NCBI RefSeq assembly: GCF_022568835.1
Contig: NZ_JAKZHV010000005.1
Span: forward strand, 186,001 to 250,000
Direction of reading: 5' to 3'
DNA length: 64,000 nucleotides
DNA from: Arsenicicoccus piscis
GTDB taxonomy: Bacteria > Actinomycetota > Actinomycetes > Actinomycetales > Dermatophilaceae
Position numbers and translations under genes: made by a program
Part shown: in pieces, positions 33,921 to 43,379 of the stretch
Position numbering within the stretch: position 1 is the first letter of the stretch
How the letters are laid out: each line of letters begins with the position of its first letter
Notes under the pieces: generated by a model
What the model was told of the DNA's origin: nothing
Database searches by the model: none
Seen by the model: only the letters and a program-made list of their open reading frames with translations

Positions 33921-33921
33921 C

Positions 33922-35347
33922 AGTGAAGTCCAGCAGAGTGGTGTACGACGGACCCGAGTGAGCGCGTGCCTCCGACGTAGGCGCGGCCACCGGGTGGATC
34001 CTTCGAGTGATCTGCGAAAACCGACTCGAAGAAGGAACCACAACGATGACCGCTGTACCCAGTATCGACCCTGCCCGCTTCCTCGACGAGCAGCTGTCCC
34101 AGGCGAGCCCTGATCTGATGCGGGAGCTGCTCACCACGTTCGTCAACGCACTGCTCTCCGCCCAGGCCGACGCGGTGTGCGGCGCCGGCTACAACGAGCG
34201 GAGCCCGGAGCGGGTCAACTCCCGCAACGGCTACCGCCACCGCGACCTCGACACCCGGGTCGGGACTCTCGACGTCGCAGTGCCCAAGCTCCGCCAGTCA
34301 AGCCTGTATCCGGAGTGGCTGCTCGAACGCAGGAAGCGTGCCGAACGAGCACTGACCAGTGTGGTGGCGACCTGCTACCTGCTCGGGGTCTCGACCCGGC
34401 GGATGGACAAGCTGGTGGCGACCCTCGGCATCACCGGGTTGTCGAAGTCCCAGGTCTCGGTGATGGCCAAGGAGCTCGACGAGCAGGTCGAGCAGTTCCG
34501 TACCCGTCGGCTCGAAGAGGCCGGGCCGTTCACGTTCGTCGCCGCCGACGCGCTCGTGCTCAAGGTCCGCGAAGGTGGGCGGGTGGTGCCGGTGCACGTG
34601 CTGGTAGCCACCGGCGTGAACGCTGGTGGGCACCGCGAGATCCTTGGCGTGCAGGTCACCACCAGCGAGGACGGCGCCGGCTGGCTCGCGTTCTTCCGCG
34701 ACCTCACAGCCCGCGGCCTGGCCGGCGTCAAGCTCGTCACGTCCGACGCGCACGCCGGGCTCGTGAGCGCGATCGCCGCGACCATCCCGGGCGCTGCCTG
34801 GCAGCGCTGCCGCACCCACTACGCAGCGAACCTGATGTCCGCGACCCCAAAGTCGTCCTGGCCATGGGTCAAGGCGTTGCTGCACTCGATCTACGACCAG
34901 CCCGACGCCGACGCCGTCCACGCCCAGTTCGACCGTGTCGTCGACGCCCTGGCCGAGAAGCTTCCCGACGTCGCCGAACATCTCGAGGACGCTCGTGCCG
35001 ACATCCTCGCGTTCACGCCGTTCCCAAAGGAGGTCTGGCGTCAGATCTGGTCGAACAACCCCAACGAACGGCTCAACCGCGAGATCCGCCGACGCACCGA
35101 CGTGGTCGGGATCTTCCCCGACCGCGCATCCATCATCCGGCTCGTCGGCGCCGTCCTGGCCGAGCAGCACGACGAGTGGGCCGAAGGCCGCCGCTACCTC
35201 GGGCTCGACGTCCTCGCCCGCGCCCAAGCCATCGACACCGATCACGCCGAGGAGGTGAGCACCGACCTCGAACTTCAGGCCCTCACGGACTGACCGACAC
35301 GCCCAACCGAGGGATCAACCTCGTACACCACCCCAGCGGACTTGACC
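33922..35347 (+). mobile_element. IS256-family insertion sequence (about 1.43 kb)
   Basis: Imperfect terminal inverted repeats of about 26 bases: the left end GTGAAGTCCAGCAGAGTGGT and the reverse complement of the right end GTCAAGTCCGCTGGGGTGGT, both running into GTACGA. The flanking sequence CTGATCATC is present at 33913-33921 and again at 35348-35356, an 8-9 base target duplication as expected for IS256. One transposase gene fills the element. The intact ends, duplication and open frame suggest a recent insertion. Confidence 0.93.
34046..35293 (+). CDS. IS256-family transposase
   Basis: A 415-residue Mutator/IS256 DDE transposase. Conserved blocks include NSRNGYRHRDLDTRVGTLDV, LYPEWLLERRKRAERALTSV, the catalytic Asp region FVAADALVLKV, a second Asp in LVTSDAHAGLVSAI, GAAWQRCRTHYAANLM, and the C-terminal Glu region NPNERLNREIRRRTDVVGIF. 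The frame is complete, so the element is probably capable of transposition. The ATG at 34046 is used (GAAGGAACC upstream); a Met at 34007 is less likely. Confidence 0.95.
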   Translation: MTAVPSIDPARFLDEQLSQASPDLMRELLTTFVNALLSAQADAVCGAGYNERSPERVNSRNGYRHRDLDTRVGTLDVAVPKLRQSSLYPEWLLERRKRAERALTSVVATCYLLGVSTRRMDKLVATLGITGLSKSQVSVMAKELDEQVEQFRTRRLEEAGPFTFVAADALVLKVREGGRVVPVHVLVATGVNAGGHREILGVQVTTSEDGAGWLAFFRDLTARGLAGVKLVTSDAHAGLVSAIAATIPGAAWQRCRTHYAANLMSATPKSSWPWVKALLHSIYDQPDADAVHAQFDRVVDALAEKLPDVAEHLEDARADILAFTPFPKEVWRQIWSNNPNERLNREIRRRTDVVGIFPDRASIIRLVGAVLAEQHDEWAEGRRYLGLDVLARAQAIDTDHAEEVSTDLELQALTD

Positions 35348-35389
35348 TGATCATCGCAATGTCCTTGCTGGTCGGTGGATCTCGGGGTC

Positions 35390-36451
35390 TCAAACGTTGA
35401 TGGCGTCGGGGACCGGGGCCCCGACCAGGGCGGCCAGCTCGAGCAGGTCGGTCATGGTCTGCTCGGGCAGGACGACCCCACCGGCTGCGCGGTTGGCCGC
35501 CTCCGTGCGGGTCTCGAGCTCACCGGGCACGACGATCTCGTCGTAGCCGGGCGCCGTGGGGCACTCGTGCATGTCGCTGACGAGCTGCCGGATGCGTTCG
35601 GCATAGGCGTCGCGGTCACCCATCGCGGCTACATCGATGACCACGAACAGGTGGCCGGCGCCGCTGCGTGCGGTTGGCTCATAGGGTCCGTGCACGCGAG
35701 GGCCGGTCGCGCTACCGGTCAACGCGCCGGACAGGACGTCCATCATGAAGGAGATGGCGTAGCCCTTGTGCCCCGCCATCGGGAGGATGATGCCGTCGAT
35801 GGCCTCTGCCGGGTCCGTGGTCGGGAGGCCTTCGCTCGTCATCGCCCAGCCGTCGGGGATCGTCGTGCCCTGGTTGCGGGCCAGGTAGATCTTGCCCCGG
35901 GCGACGGCGGTGTTGGCGATGTCGAGGGCCAGCACGCCACCAGCGGCACCCGGGGCGGCGATCGACCACGGGTTGGTGCCGATCCGCTTCTCCTTGCCGC
36001 CCCAGGGGGCCATGGCGGGGCTCGCGTTGGTGGTCAGGATGGCGACGCAGCCCTCGGCGGCTGCGCGCCGCGTGTAGAACATCGCGGTGCCGAAGTGGTT
36101 GGAGTCGCGGACCCCGACCACCGCCACCCCGTGCTGCTTGGCGCGGCGGACGGCTTGGACGCGTGCGTGCTCGGTTGCCACCTGCCCGATCCCGTCGTGG
36201 GCGTCGAGGAGGAGCAGCGGTCCCTGGTCGATCAGGGGCGTCGGGGTAGCCGTCGCGGACATGGCGCCGCTGCGCAGGCGAGCGCAGTACCACGGCAGCC
36301 GCAGCACGCCGTGCGACTGATGCCCCCACAGGTCGGCGGCGACCAGGCTGTCGGCGACCAGACGGGCGGGGGCGGCCTCGACGCCGTGTCTCCGCAGGAT
36401 GTCGGCGGCGAGGTCGGACAGGACCTCGGCAGGAATTCGATGCGGACTCAT
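35390..36451 (-). CDS. Ldh-family (malate/L-lactate-type) dehydrogenase
   Basis: NAD(P)-dependent oxidoreductase of the Ldh2/YbiC family acting on 2-hydroxy acids such as malate, L-lactate or sulfolactate. The 353-residue protein has DLWGHQSHGVLRLPWYCARL, VGVRDSNHFGTAMFYTRRAA (catalytic His), TNASPAMAPWGGKEKRIGTN and PMAGHKGYAISFMMDVLSGA. Substrate cannot be read from sequence. It is the first gene of the minus-strand operon; the next gene (ABM protein) originally began about 35 bases after its stop, before the IS entered. A TGTATACA operator lies 7 bases before its start codon. Confidence 0.9.
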   Translation of the reverse strand: MSPHRIPAEVLSDLAADILRRHGVEAAPARLVADSLVAADLWGHQSHGVLRLPWYCARLRSGAMSATATPTPLIDQGPLLLLDAHDGIGQVATEHARVQAVRRAKQHGVAVVGVRDSNHFGTAMFYTRRAAAEGCVAILTTNASPAMAPWGGKEKRIGTNPWSIAAPGAAGGVLALDIANTAVARGKIYLARNQGTTIPDGWAMTSEGLPTTDPAEAIDGIILPMAGHKGYAISFMMDVLSGALTGSATGPRVHGPYEPTARSGAGHLFVVIDVAAMGDRDAYAERIRQLVSDMHECPTAPGYDEIVVPGELETRTEAANRAAGGVVLPEQTMTDLLELAALVGAPVPDAINV

Positions 36452-36456
36452 GTGTC

Positions 36457-36468
36457 TTGTATACAGAT
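36457..36468. promoter_or_regulatory. GntR-type operator, copy 1
   Basis: TTGTATACAGAT with the perfect palindrome TGTATACA at 36458-36465, immediately upstream of the dehydrogenase start. FCD-type GntR regulators often bind GTATAC-centred palindromes. A second copy with the same flank lies 78 bases away. Confidence 0.65.
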
Positions 36469-36513
36469 CATTGAGAGAGGCGTCAAGCACAGGGGAGCGC
36501 TTGGGGTCGGCTC

Positions 36514-36546
36514 TTGACTAGGTGGAATCCGGATATGTATACAGAT
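36514..36546 (+). promoter_or_regulatory. Lactonase promoter overlapped by operator copy 2
   Basis: TTGACT at 36514-36519 fits a -35 box, and TATACA at 36538-36543 an 18-base-spaced -10 box. That -10 lies inside ATGTATACAGAT (palindrome TGTATACA at 36536-36543), the second copy of the operator. Repressor bound here would block RNA polymerase, and the two sites together could control both divergent units. Confidence 0.6.
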
Positions 36547-36567
36547 TGGAACACTAAAGGAGGTGTC

Positions 36568-37545
36568 ATGTCCCCCGCTTCGATTCCCGCCTACGTCGGG
36601 TGCCGTACCACCCGTGACCGCCACGCGGCCGGCCGTGGGCTCACCACGTGGGCCGTGCCCGACGATGCGGGAGCTGCGCCCGCCGCACCCTGGGTGCCCA
36701 CAGCATTGGTCGCGGCAGTCAACCCGTCCTACCTGCTGCTCGATCAGCCACGCCGGCTGCTGTGGGCACTGCACGGCGACCAGGGAGAGTGCTCGGTCTA
36801 TCGAGTCGCCGACTCAGGGCACCCCGAGCACCTCGCGACCGTCTCGACGGGCGGTCGCAATCCCGTGCACCTGGCGCTGCCGCGACCCGATCTGTTGCTG
36901 ATCGCCAACTACGCGACGGGCATGATCGCCGACCTGCCGCTGCACGACGACGGGCTCCCGTCCGCGCCGCCCACGCTGCTGCGTCTGCCCGGCCATGCCG
37001 GACCACACCGGACCCAGCAGGGCAGCTCGCATCCGCACCAGATCCTGATCGACCCCGAGCGTCAGGTCGTGTGGGTGCCCGACAAGGGCCTGGACCGTGT
37101 CTTCGCGGTCGCGCTGTCCGAGACGGGCGTGAGGATAGTCGGCGAGTTGCGCACCCCGCCGGGCAGCGGCCCACGTCACGCCGTGGTGCACCCGCGGCGG
37201 CCGTTGCTCTACCTGGCCGAGGAGCTGTCCTCGACAGTGTCGGTGCACCGGGTCGACGGGCCGCACCTGGAGACGCTCGCGCGCTTCACGACGCGCGGCG
37301 TGGCGGCAGCGCGAGACAACACCGCGGCCGGCATCGTGCTCACTCCGGATGCGCGAATGTTGTTGGTGTCCAACCGTGGTGATGACACGATCGCGTGCTT
37401 CCACGTCGACGACAGCGGATCCCTCAGCACCGCCGGGACGGTGCCGGCCAGGGCTGCCGGACCGCGATTCATCGCCCTCACGCCCGACGGATCGCAGCTG
37501 ATCGTGGCCGGCGAGCTGTCCCACGAGCTTGTGGCGCTGGCGCCA
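36568..37545 (+). pseudogene. Seven-bladed beta-propeller lactonase (C-terminus lost)
   Basis: Lactonase of the 6-phosphogluconolactonase-like (YbhE/Pgl) family, which opens sugar lactones. The start has an excellent ribosome binding site (AAAGGAGGTG at 36556-36565). Repeating blades are visible: GGRNPVHLALPRPDLLLIAN, QGSSHPHQILIDPERQVVWV, GPRHAVVHPRRPLLYLAEEL, GIVLTPDARMLLVSNRGDD, GPRFIALTPDGSQLIVAGEL. The match stops at ELSHELVAL, about 20-30 residues before the usual end, where the DNA passes into the MatC gene in another frame. The product as written would carry a long missense tail to 38121. Confidence 0.82.
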
Positions 37546-38797
37546 CGTCAACATCGGAACCATCGGGCTGGTCGGCGCGCTCGTGCTCACCACCGTCGGA
37601 GGTGTCAAGGTCGCCGACGCCTTCTCGTTCTTCCCCACCAGCCTGATCGTGCTGATCATCGGCGTGACGATGCTGTTTGCGCACGCCGAACGCAGCGGGG
37701 CCGTGACCTGGCTGGTCGATCGTGCCTTCCGTCTGATCCGCGGCCGCGCGGCCCTGATTCCCTGGATCGGCTTCGTGGTGGGCGCCGCCCTGGCCACCAT
37801 GGGCGCCTTTCCCACCGCGCCGATCAGCCTGCTGCTGCCCATCCTCGCGCTGCTCGCGATGCGGCACCGGCTCAGCTACCCGCTGCTTGCCGTCATCTGC
37901 GTGCTGGGGTCGAACGCAGCCGGGCTGTCCCCGCTCAGCCCCGCCGGCGCGACGGTGCTCACGATCTGCCGCAAGCAGGGCGTCCACTACAGTCCTTGGC
38001 TCCTCTACGCGATCGTCATGCTTCTGCACGTCGTCCTCGTCGCGCTCCTGCTGCTCCTGCATCGGATGCTGCGGCACTCACCCCGGTGGCGGCGGTTCAT
38101 GCACATCGACCACCTCGGTGAGACCCTCGCCCAGCACGCCGACGCCGCCGATCTCGCGACGGCCCCCTCGCCGCTCGACCGGGCCGCCGGAGCCGACAAC
38201 CGCAGCTACCGGGTGGTCTGTCTGATCTCGTTGCTCGGCTTCGTGCTGGTGGTGCTGGTGCTCAAGCTCGACGTGGGGCTGGTCGCGCTGGCCTTCGCCC
38301 TCGCGCTCCAGCTGGCCTTTGCCACCCCCGAGGCCGAGATCATCAAGCGGGTGCCGTGGAACGTCGTCCTGCTGCTGGGTGGCCTGGTCATCTACTTCGG
38401 CGTCATGGGCAAGGTCGGCACGCTCAAGGCCATCGAGCACGGCCTGGGCTCGATCGGCAGCATGGCTGTGCTCTTGCTGCTGCTGGTGTACATCACCGGG
38501 CTGGTCTCCAACATGGAGTCCTCCACCCTGGCCACGCTGGGTGTGATGGTCCCGATCGGCATGGGCGCGCTGGCGCACGGGGCCGGAGGCTCGCCCCTCT
38601 TCGTGCTGGTCGCCATCGTCATGTCGGCTGCTGTCGTGGTGATGAACCCGGTGCACATCGCTGGTGCCCTGATCATCGCCAACGCCGAGGAGTCACGCCG
38701 TGAACGGATGTTTCGCGATCTGCTCGTCATCTCCTTCAGCCTGACCGCGGTGGTGCCCGGGTTGATGGCCGTGATGGCGATCCTCGCGACCGGCTGA
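37529..38797 (+). pseudogene. MatC-type dicarboxylate/malonate carrier (N-terminus lost)
   Basis: Membrane transporter with the MatC N-terminal domain (VNIGTIGLVGALVLTTVGGV, SLIVLIIGVTMLFAHAERSG, LIRGRAALIPWIGF, GAFPTAPISLLLPILALLAM) and a second half of about six TMs (VNMESSTLATLGVMVPIGMG region). Members take up dicarboxylates such as malonate. The family usually has one more helix before VNIG; here only a TTG-initiated MWRWRH precedes it, directly after the truncated lactonase. A deletion that joined the two genes is the simplest reading. In context it would import the substrate of the local pathway. Confidence 0.78.
37531..37546. repeat. Palindrome at the lactonase/MatC junction
   Basis: GTGGCGC-TG-GCGCCAC, a perfect 7-base inverted repeat with a 2-base loop, lies exactly where lactonase similarity ends and MatC similarity begins. 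Such hairpins favour replication or polymerase slippage and also sequencing or assembly drop-outs. Confidence 0.7.
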
Positions 38798-38934
38798 CCC
38801 CGGCTTCGTAACGATGTGGTCCCCAGTGCGCCGTGGGTCTCGACGCGGCGGGCATGGGTCTTGGACGCTGTTACACCGTGGCAACACGTGCGTGTCACAA
38901 TCGCGCCCATCGCTCGACCCTCCAGGAGGCTCCC

Positions 38935-39861
38935 ATGACCACTCGTCAGGCCCGCGTCGGCGCGCTGCTGCTCGCCGCCGCCACGTCCCTCTCCCTCGCA
39001 GCCTGCGGATCCGAGACGCTCAACACCGGCGGTGGAGGTGCGACCGCCACCGGCGGCAGCTCGGCCACGCCGACGGTCAAGGCGGTCACCGCGGACCCGG
39101 CCCTCGCCGCGCTGGTGCCGGCCAAGATCAAGTCGGCCGGGGTCATCAAGGTCGGCTCGGACGCCTCCTACGCGCCCAACGAGTTCACCGACACCGACGG
39201 CAAGACCATCGTCGGCATGGACGTCGACCTGTTCTCCGCCGTCGCCAAGAAGCTCGGGGTCAAGGCGCAGTTCCAGAACGCCGACTTCGGCTCCATCATC
39301 CTCAAGGTTTCGGGCGGTCAGTTCGACGCCGGCGTCTCGTCGTTCACGATCAACGCCGAGCGCAAGAAGCAGGTCAACATGGTGCAGTACTTCAACGCCG
39401 GCACCCTGTGGGCCGTCCCGAAGGGCAACCCCAAGAAGATCGACCCCGAGCAGGCCTGTGGCCTCAAGGTGGGCGTCCAGCAGGGCACCGTGCAGGTCGA
39501 CGACCTGACGGCCCGCTCCAAGAAGTGCACCGACGCAGGCAAGCCCGCCATCTCCCAGGTCGTCGAGGTCGCCCAGAGCAAGGTCACCGCCGACCTCGTC
39601 TCCGGCAAGGTCGACGCGATGGCCGCCGACTCACCGATCACCAACTACGCAGTCGCCCAGACCAACGACGCCCTCGAGGTCGTCGGCAAGATCTACGACT
39701 CGGCCCCCTACGGCATCGTGACGGCCAAGGCCGACACCCAGCTCGCGGAGGCCGTGTCCAAGGCGTTCGCGTCGCTCAAGGCCGACGGCACCTACGACGA
39801 GATCCTCGCCAAGTGGAGCAACAAGGACGGCGGCGTCACCGAGTTCCCGGTGAACCCGTGA
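38935..39861 (+). CDS. Polar amino acid ABC transporter, substrate-binding lipoprotein
   Basis: A 308-residue solute-binding protein of the family-3 (PBPb) type. Its lipoprotein signal MTTRQARVGALLLAAATSLS ends in the lipobox LAAC. IKVGSDASYAPNEFTDTDGK, VGMDVDLFSAVAKKLGVKAQ and FDAGVSSFTINAERKKQ are typical of amino acid binders, and the AxxSFxxxxER pattern fits polar amino acids. AGGAGG at 38923-38928 precedes the ATG. It is the first gene of a three-gene ABC operon with GTGA and TGATG overlaps. The substrate may be glutamine, glutamate or another polar amino acid. Confidence 0.93.
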   Translation: MTTRQARVGALLLAAATSLSLAACGSETLNTGGGGATATGGSSATPTVKAVTADPALAALVPAKIKSAGVIKVGSDASYAPNEFTDTDGKTIVGMDVDLFSAVAKKLGVKAQFQNADFGSIILKVSGGQFDAGVSSFTINAERKKQVNMVQYFNAGTLWAVPKGNPKKIDPEQACGLKVGVQQGTVQVDDLTARSKKCTDAGKPAISQVVEVAQSKVTADLVSGKVDAMAADSPITNYAVAQTNDALEVVGKIYDSAPYGIVTAKADTQLAEAVSKAFASLKADGTYDEILAKWSNKDGGVTEFPVNP

Positions 39862-40844
39862 GCTCGGTAGCCCCCACGGGCGGCTCGCCGGTCGACGGGA
39901 CCGGCGAGCGACCCGGCCCGATCCACGCCCGACCCGTGCCGCACCCGTGGCGGTGGGTGGCGCTCGCGCTGATCGCGGTGCTCGTCGCCATGCTGATCAG
40001 CTCGTTCGTCACAAACCCGAAGTGGGACTTCGGCTTCGCGCTGCAGGTGATGAACTTCAGGCCAGTGCTCAACGGCCTGCTGCTCGGCACCATCGTCGGC
40101 ACCATCGGCGCGATGATCCTCGGCGTCGGCCTCGGCATCGTGCTGGCCATCATGCGGCTGTCGAGCAACCCGGTGCTCGCGGGGGTGGCCGCGGTCTACA
40201 CCTGGTTCTTCCGGTCCATCCCGCGCTACGTCCTGCTGTTCATGATCGGCACCGGCATCGGCTACCTCTACCCCCACGTAGACATCGGGGTGCCGTTCGG
40301 CCAGCAGCTCGCCAGCGCGCTCGGCTGGTCCAACGACCTCACCTTCTGGCAGGTCGACATCAACGCCTTTAGCACCACGCTGCTCGCCGGCATCCTCGGC
40401 CTCGGCTTCTCCGAGGCCGCCTACATGGCCGAGATCGCGCGGGCCGGCATCCTGTCGGTGGACCGCGGCCAGACCGAGGCCGCGCAGGCCCTCGGCATGC
40501 CCCCGAGCCGCACGATGATGCGCGTCGTGCTGCCGCAGGCCATGCGGGTCATCGTGCCCCCGACCGGCAACGAGACCCTCGCGATGGTCAAGGACACCTC
40601 GCTGCTGACGGCCATCCCGATCGGCACCGAGCTGTTCTACCAGACCACGATCATCGGTCAACGGACGCTGCGGATCATGCCGACCCTGGTGGCCGCGATC
40701 GCGTGGTACCTCATCATCTGCTCGATCCTGATGGTCGGGCAGTACTACCTCGAGCGCTACTTCGGCCGCGGCTTCGGAGCCCCGGGGCAGACCAAGCGCG
40801 ACTCGACGGTGAAGCGCCTTCTCGGAGTGGGGGGTTCGCACTGA
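39858..40844 (+). CDS. Polar amino acid ABC transporter, permease
   Basis: A 328-residue inner-membrane permease. The N-terminal 35 residues are hydrophilic, followed by one TM (about 35-55) and a HisM/GlnP-type domain ([40 protein letters not shown]). The EAA coupling motif is [22 protein letters not shown] 30-residue loop ([18 protein letters not shown]) sits between helices. A single permease gene suggests a homodimer. GTG start overlaps the preceding stop. Confidence 0.93.
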   Translation: MSSVAPTGGSPVDGTGERPGPIHARPVPHPWRWVALALIAVLVAMLISSFVTNPKWDFGFALQVMNFRPVLNGLLLGTIVGTIGAMILGVGLGIVLAIMRLSSNPVLAGVAAVYTWFFRSIPRYVLLFMIGTGIGYLYPHVDIGVPFGQQLASALGWSNDLTFWQVDINAFSTTLLAGILGLGFSEAAYMAEIARAGILSVDRGQTEAAQALGMPPSRTMMRVVLPQAMRVIVPPTGNETLAMVKDTSLLTAIPIGTELFYQTTIIGQRTLRIMPTLVAAIAWYLIICSILMVGQYYLERYFGRGFGAPGQTKRDSTVKRLLGVGGSH

Positions 40845-41725
40845 TGGCACGCCGCCACGCACCCACGCAGCACCACACCGACGTCCCGCTCGTGCGAGCC
40901 GTCAACGTCACCAAGTCTTTTCACGACAACCAGGTCCTCAAGGGCATCGACATCGACGTCCACGCGGGCGAGGTCGTCAGCCTGCTCGGCCCGTCCGGCT
41001 CTGGCAAGACGACCTTCCTGCGCTGCATCAACATGCTCGAGTCCATCGACGGCGGAAGGATCTTCGTCGACGGCGAGCTGATGGGCTACGAGGATCGCGG
41101 GGGCACGCTGCACCACCTGCCCGACAAGGCCAAGGCCGCCCAGCGCCGCGACATCGGCATGGTCTTCCAGCGGTTCAACCTCTTCCCGCACATGACCGCG
41201 ATCGACAACCTCATGGAGGCGCCGGTCCAGGTCAAGGGCCTCTCCAAGCGCGACGCCCGCGAGCGGGCGACGGAGCTGCTCGACAAGGTGGGGCTCGCCG
41301 ACAAGGCCGACGCCTACCCCGCGCAGCTGTCCGGCGGGCAGCAGCAGCGCGTCGCGATCGCGCGGGCGCTGGCGATGGAGCCCAAGCTGATGCTCTTCGA
41401 CGAGCCCACGTCGGCGCTCGACCCCGAGCTCGTCGGCGAGGTGCTCAACGTGATGCGCGACCTCGCCCAGGCCGGCATGACGATGATCGTCGTCACCCAC
41501 GAGATGTCCTTCGCCCGCGAGGTGTGCGACCGGGTCGTCTTCATGGACGGCGGCGTGGTGGTCGAGCAGGGTGACCCGGCACAGGTCATGGTCAACCCGC
41601 AGCACGAGCGCACCCGCCAGTTCCTGCGGCGGCTCACCAGCGAGCAGCACGGGGACCAGGGTGCGGACATCGGCGCGGACCAGGGTGTGGACCACAGCGC
41701 GGACACCGGCGTGACGAACTCGTAA
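40844..41725 (+). CDS. Polar amino acid ABC transporter, ATP-binding protein
   Basis: A 293-residue GlnQ/HisP-type ATPase. Walker A is [10 protein letters not shown]-loop [12 protein letters not shown], signature LSGGQQQR, Walker [15 protein letters not shown]-loop [12 protein letters not shown]. There is an insertion of about 12 residues before the Q-loop ([16 protein letters not shown]). The C-terminal tail has a short repeated motif ([17 protein letters not shown]) of unknown role. It couples ATP hydrolysis to uptake by the two upstream products. Confidence 0.94.
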   Translation: MARRHAPTQHHTDVPLVRAVNVTKSFHDNQVLKGIDIDVHAGEVVSLLGPSGSGKTTFLRCINMLESIDGGRIFVDGELMGYEDRGGTLHHLPDKAKAAQRRDIGMVFQRFNLFPHMTAIDNLMEAPVQVKGLSKRDARERATELLDKVGLADKADAYPAQLSGGQQQRVAIARALAMEPKLMLFDEPTSALDPELVGEVLNVMRDLAQAGMTMIVVTHEMSFAREVCDRVVFMDGGVVVEQGDPAQVMVNPQHERTRQFLRRLTSEQHGDQGADIGADQGVDHSADTGVTNS

Positions 41726-41754
41726 GCGCCGACCGAGCACGTATCCTCGGTCTC

Positions 41755-42564
41755 GTGGTTGACGCTCCCATCGGTATCTTCGACTCCGGCTACGGGGGGT
41801 TGACCGTCGCGCGGGCCGTCCTCGACCAGCTCCCGCACGAGTCCATCGCCTACCTCGGCGACACGGCGCGTGCGCCCTACGGGCCACGGCCGATCGCCGA
41901 GACCCGGCGCTACGCCATCGAGTGCCTGGACCGGCTCGTCGACCACGGCGTCAAGATCCTCGTCATCGCGTGCAACACCGCCAGCGCGGCGGTGCTGCAC
42001 GACGCCCGCGAGCGCTACGACGTGCCGGTCGTCGAGGTGATCCGGCCGGCCGTCCGACGCGCCGCCGCCGCGACGCGCAACCAGCGGGTCGGGGTCATCT
42101 CGACCATGGGCACGCACCAGTCCCGCGCCTACGTCGACGCGTTCGCCGCGGCACCGCAGATCGAGGTCGTGTCCAAGCCCTGCCCCCGGTTCGTCGAGTT
42201 CGTCGAGGCCGGCGTCACGGGCGGTCCCGAGCTGCTGTCGGTAGCCCGTGACTACCTGGAGCCGGTCCAGGCCAGGGGGGTGGACACGCTGATCCTCGGG
42301 TGCACGCACTACCCGCTGCTCACCGGCGTCATCTCCTACGTGATGGGTGACCTCGTCACGCTCGTGTCGTCGGCCGAGGAGACTGCCAAGGACGTCTACC
42401 GCGTCCTCGCCGACCGCGGCGAGCTGCGTCCCGACGCGCTGCCGGCGCCCTCGCACGGCTTCACCACGACCGGCGACCCCGAGGAGTTTCGGCGGCTGGC
42501 AAGGAGATTCCTCGGTCCCGAGGTCGAGGACGTCTTCTCCGACACCGCCGGCGTGGGTGCCTGA
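41755..42564 (+). CDS. murI: Glutamate racemase
   Basis: Makes D-glutamate for peptidoglycan. The 269-residue enzyme has both catalytic cysteines ([15 protein letters not shown] and [13 protein letters not shown]) and the N-terminal motif [18 protein letters not shown], with [11 protein letters not shown] following. TATCCT at 41742-41747 lies just before the GTG, consistent with leaderless translation. It begins a conserved run murI-MBL-rph-rdgB. Confidence 0.96.
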   Translation: MVDAPIGIFDSGYGGLTVARAVLDQLPHESIAYLGDTARAPYGPRPIAETRRYAIECLDRLVDHGVKILVIACNTASAAVLHDARERYDVPVVEVIRPAVRRAAAATRNQRVGVISTMGTHQSRAYVDAFAAAPQIEVVSKPCPRFVEFVEAGVTGGPELLSVARDYLEPVQARGVDTLILGCTHYPLLTGVISYVMGDLVTLVSSAEETAKDVYRVLADRGELRPDALPAPSHGFTTTGDPEEFRRLARRFLGPEVEDVFSDTAGVGA

Positions 42565-42566
42565 GC

Positions 42567-43379
42567 ATGCGCCTGACGATCATCGGCTGCTCCGGCTCGT
42601 TCCCCGGGCCGGACTCTCCCGCGTCCTGCTACCTGCTGTCCGCCGACGACGCCGACGGTCGCACCCACCACGTCGTGCTCGACCTCGGCAACGGCGCCCT
42701 CGGCGTCCTGCAGCAGCACCTGCCGCTCGGGCGGCTCGACGGCGTCTTCCTCTCCCACCTGCACCCCGACCACTGCCTCGACCTCTGCGGGCTCTACGTC
42801 GCCCAGCGCTACGACCCCGCGGGGGTGCGTCCGCCGATCCCCGTGTGGGGCCCGAGCGGCACCCACGAGCGGCTGGCCGCGGCCTACGGCGACGTCGACG
42901 CGTTCGGGATGGGGCGCGAGTTCACCTTCACCGACTGGACGGTGGGGGAGCCGGTGCGCCTCGGCCCGTTCGTCGTCACGCCCTACCCCGCGTGGCACCC
43001 CGTGGAGGCCTACGGCCTGCGGGTGGAGGCCGACGGCGCCGTCCTCGCCTACAGCGGTGACACCGACTCGACCGACTCGCTCTCGCCGCTGTTCGCCGAC
43101 GCCACCCTGGTGCTCGCCGACGCGGCCTTCGTCGAGGGGCGCGACCTCGGTCGCGGCATCCACCTGACGGGCCGCCGGGCCGCCGAGGCGGCGCTCGCGG
43201 CCGGGGGCGTGCAGCGGCTGATGCTCACCCACATCCCGGCCTGGAACGACCCCGAGCGGTGCCGCGCCGACGCCGCCGCCGTGTGGCCCGGCGAGGTCGA
43301 GCTCGCGACGCCGGGGGCGGTCTACGAGCTGTGGGGGCCGGGCTACGATCGAGACCATGCCTCGTCACGACGGCCGTAG
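42567..43379 (+). CDS. Metallo-beta-lactamase-fold hydrolase
   Basis: A 270-residue MBL-fold enzyme similar to RNase Z-like and cyclic-nucleotide phosphodiesterase-like proteins. The metal motif is [17 protein letters not shown] (HxHxDH); the further His ligands fall in YPAWHPVEA and LTHIPAWN, with the Asp in YSGDTD. The family gene sits between murI and rph in many actinobacteria (its Mycobacterium tuberculosis counterpart is Rv1339). Its 3' end overlaps rph by 23 bases. Confidence 0.88.
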   Translation: MRLTIIGCSGSFPGPDSPASCYLLSADDADGRTHHVVLDLGNGALGVLQQHLPLGRLDGVFLSHLHPDHCLDLCGLYVAQRYDPAGVRPPIPVWGPSGTHERLAAAYGDVDAFGMGREFTFTDWTVGEPVRLGPFVVTPYPAWHPVEAYGLRVEADGAVLAYSGDTDSTDSLSPLFADATLVLADAAFVEGRDLGRGIHLTGRRAAEAALAAGGVQRLMLTHIPAWNDPERCRADAAAVWPGEVELATPGAVYELWGPGYDRDHASSRRP

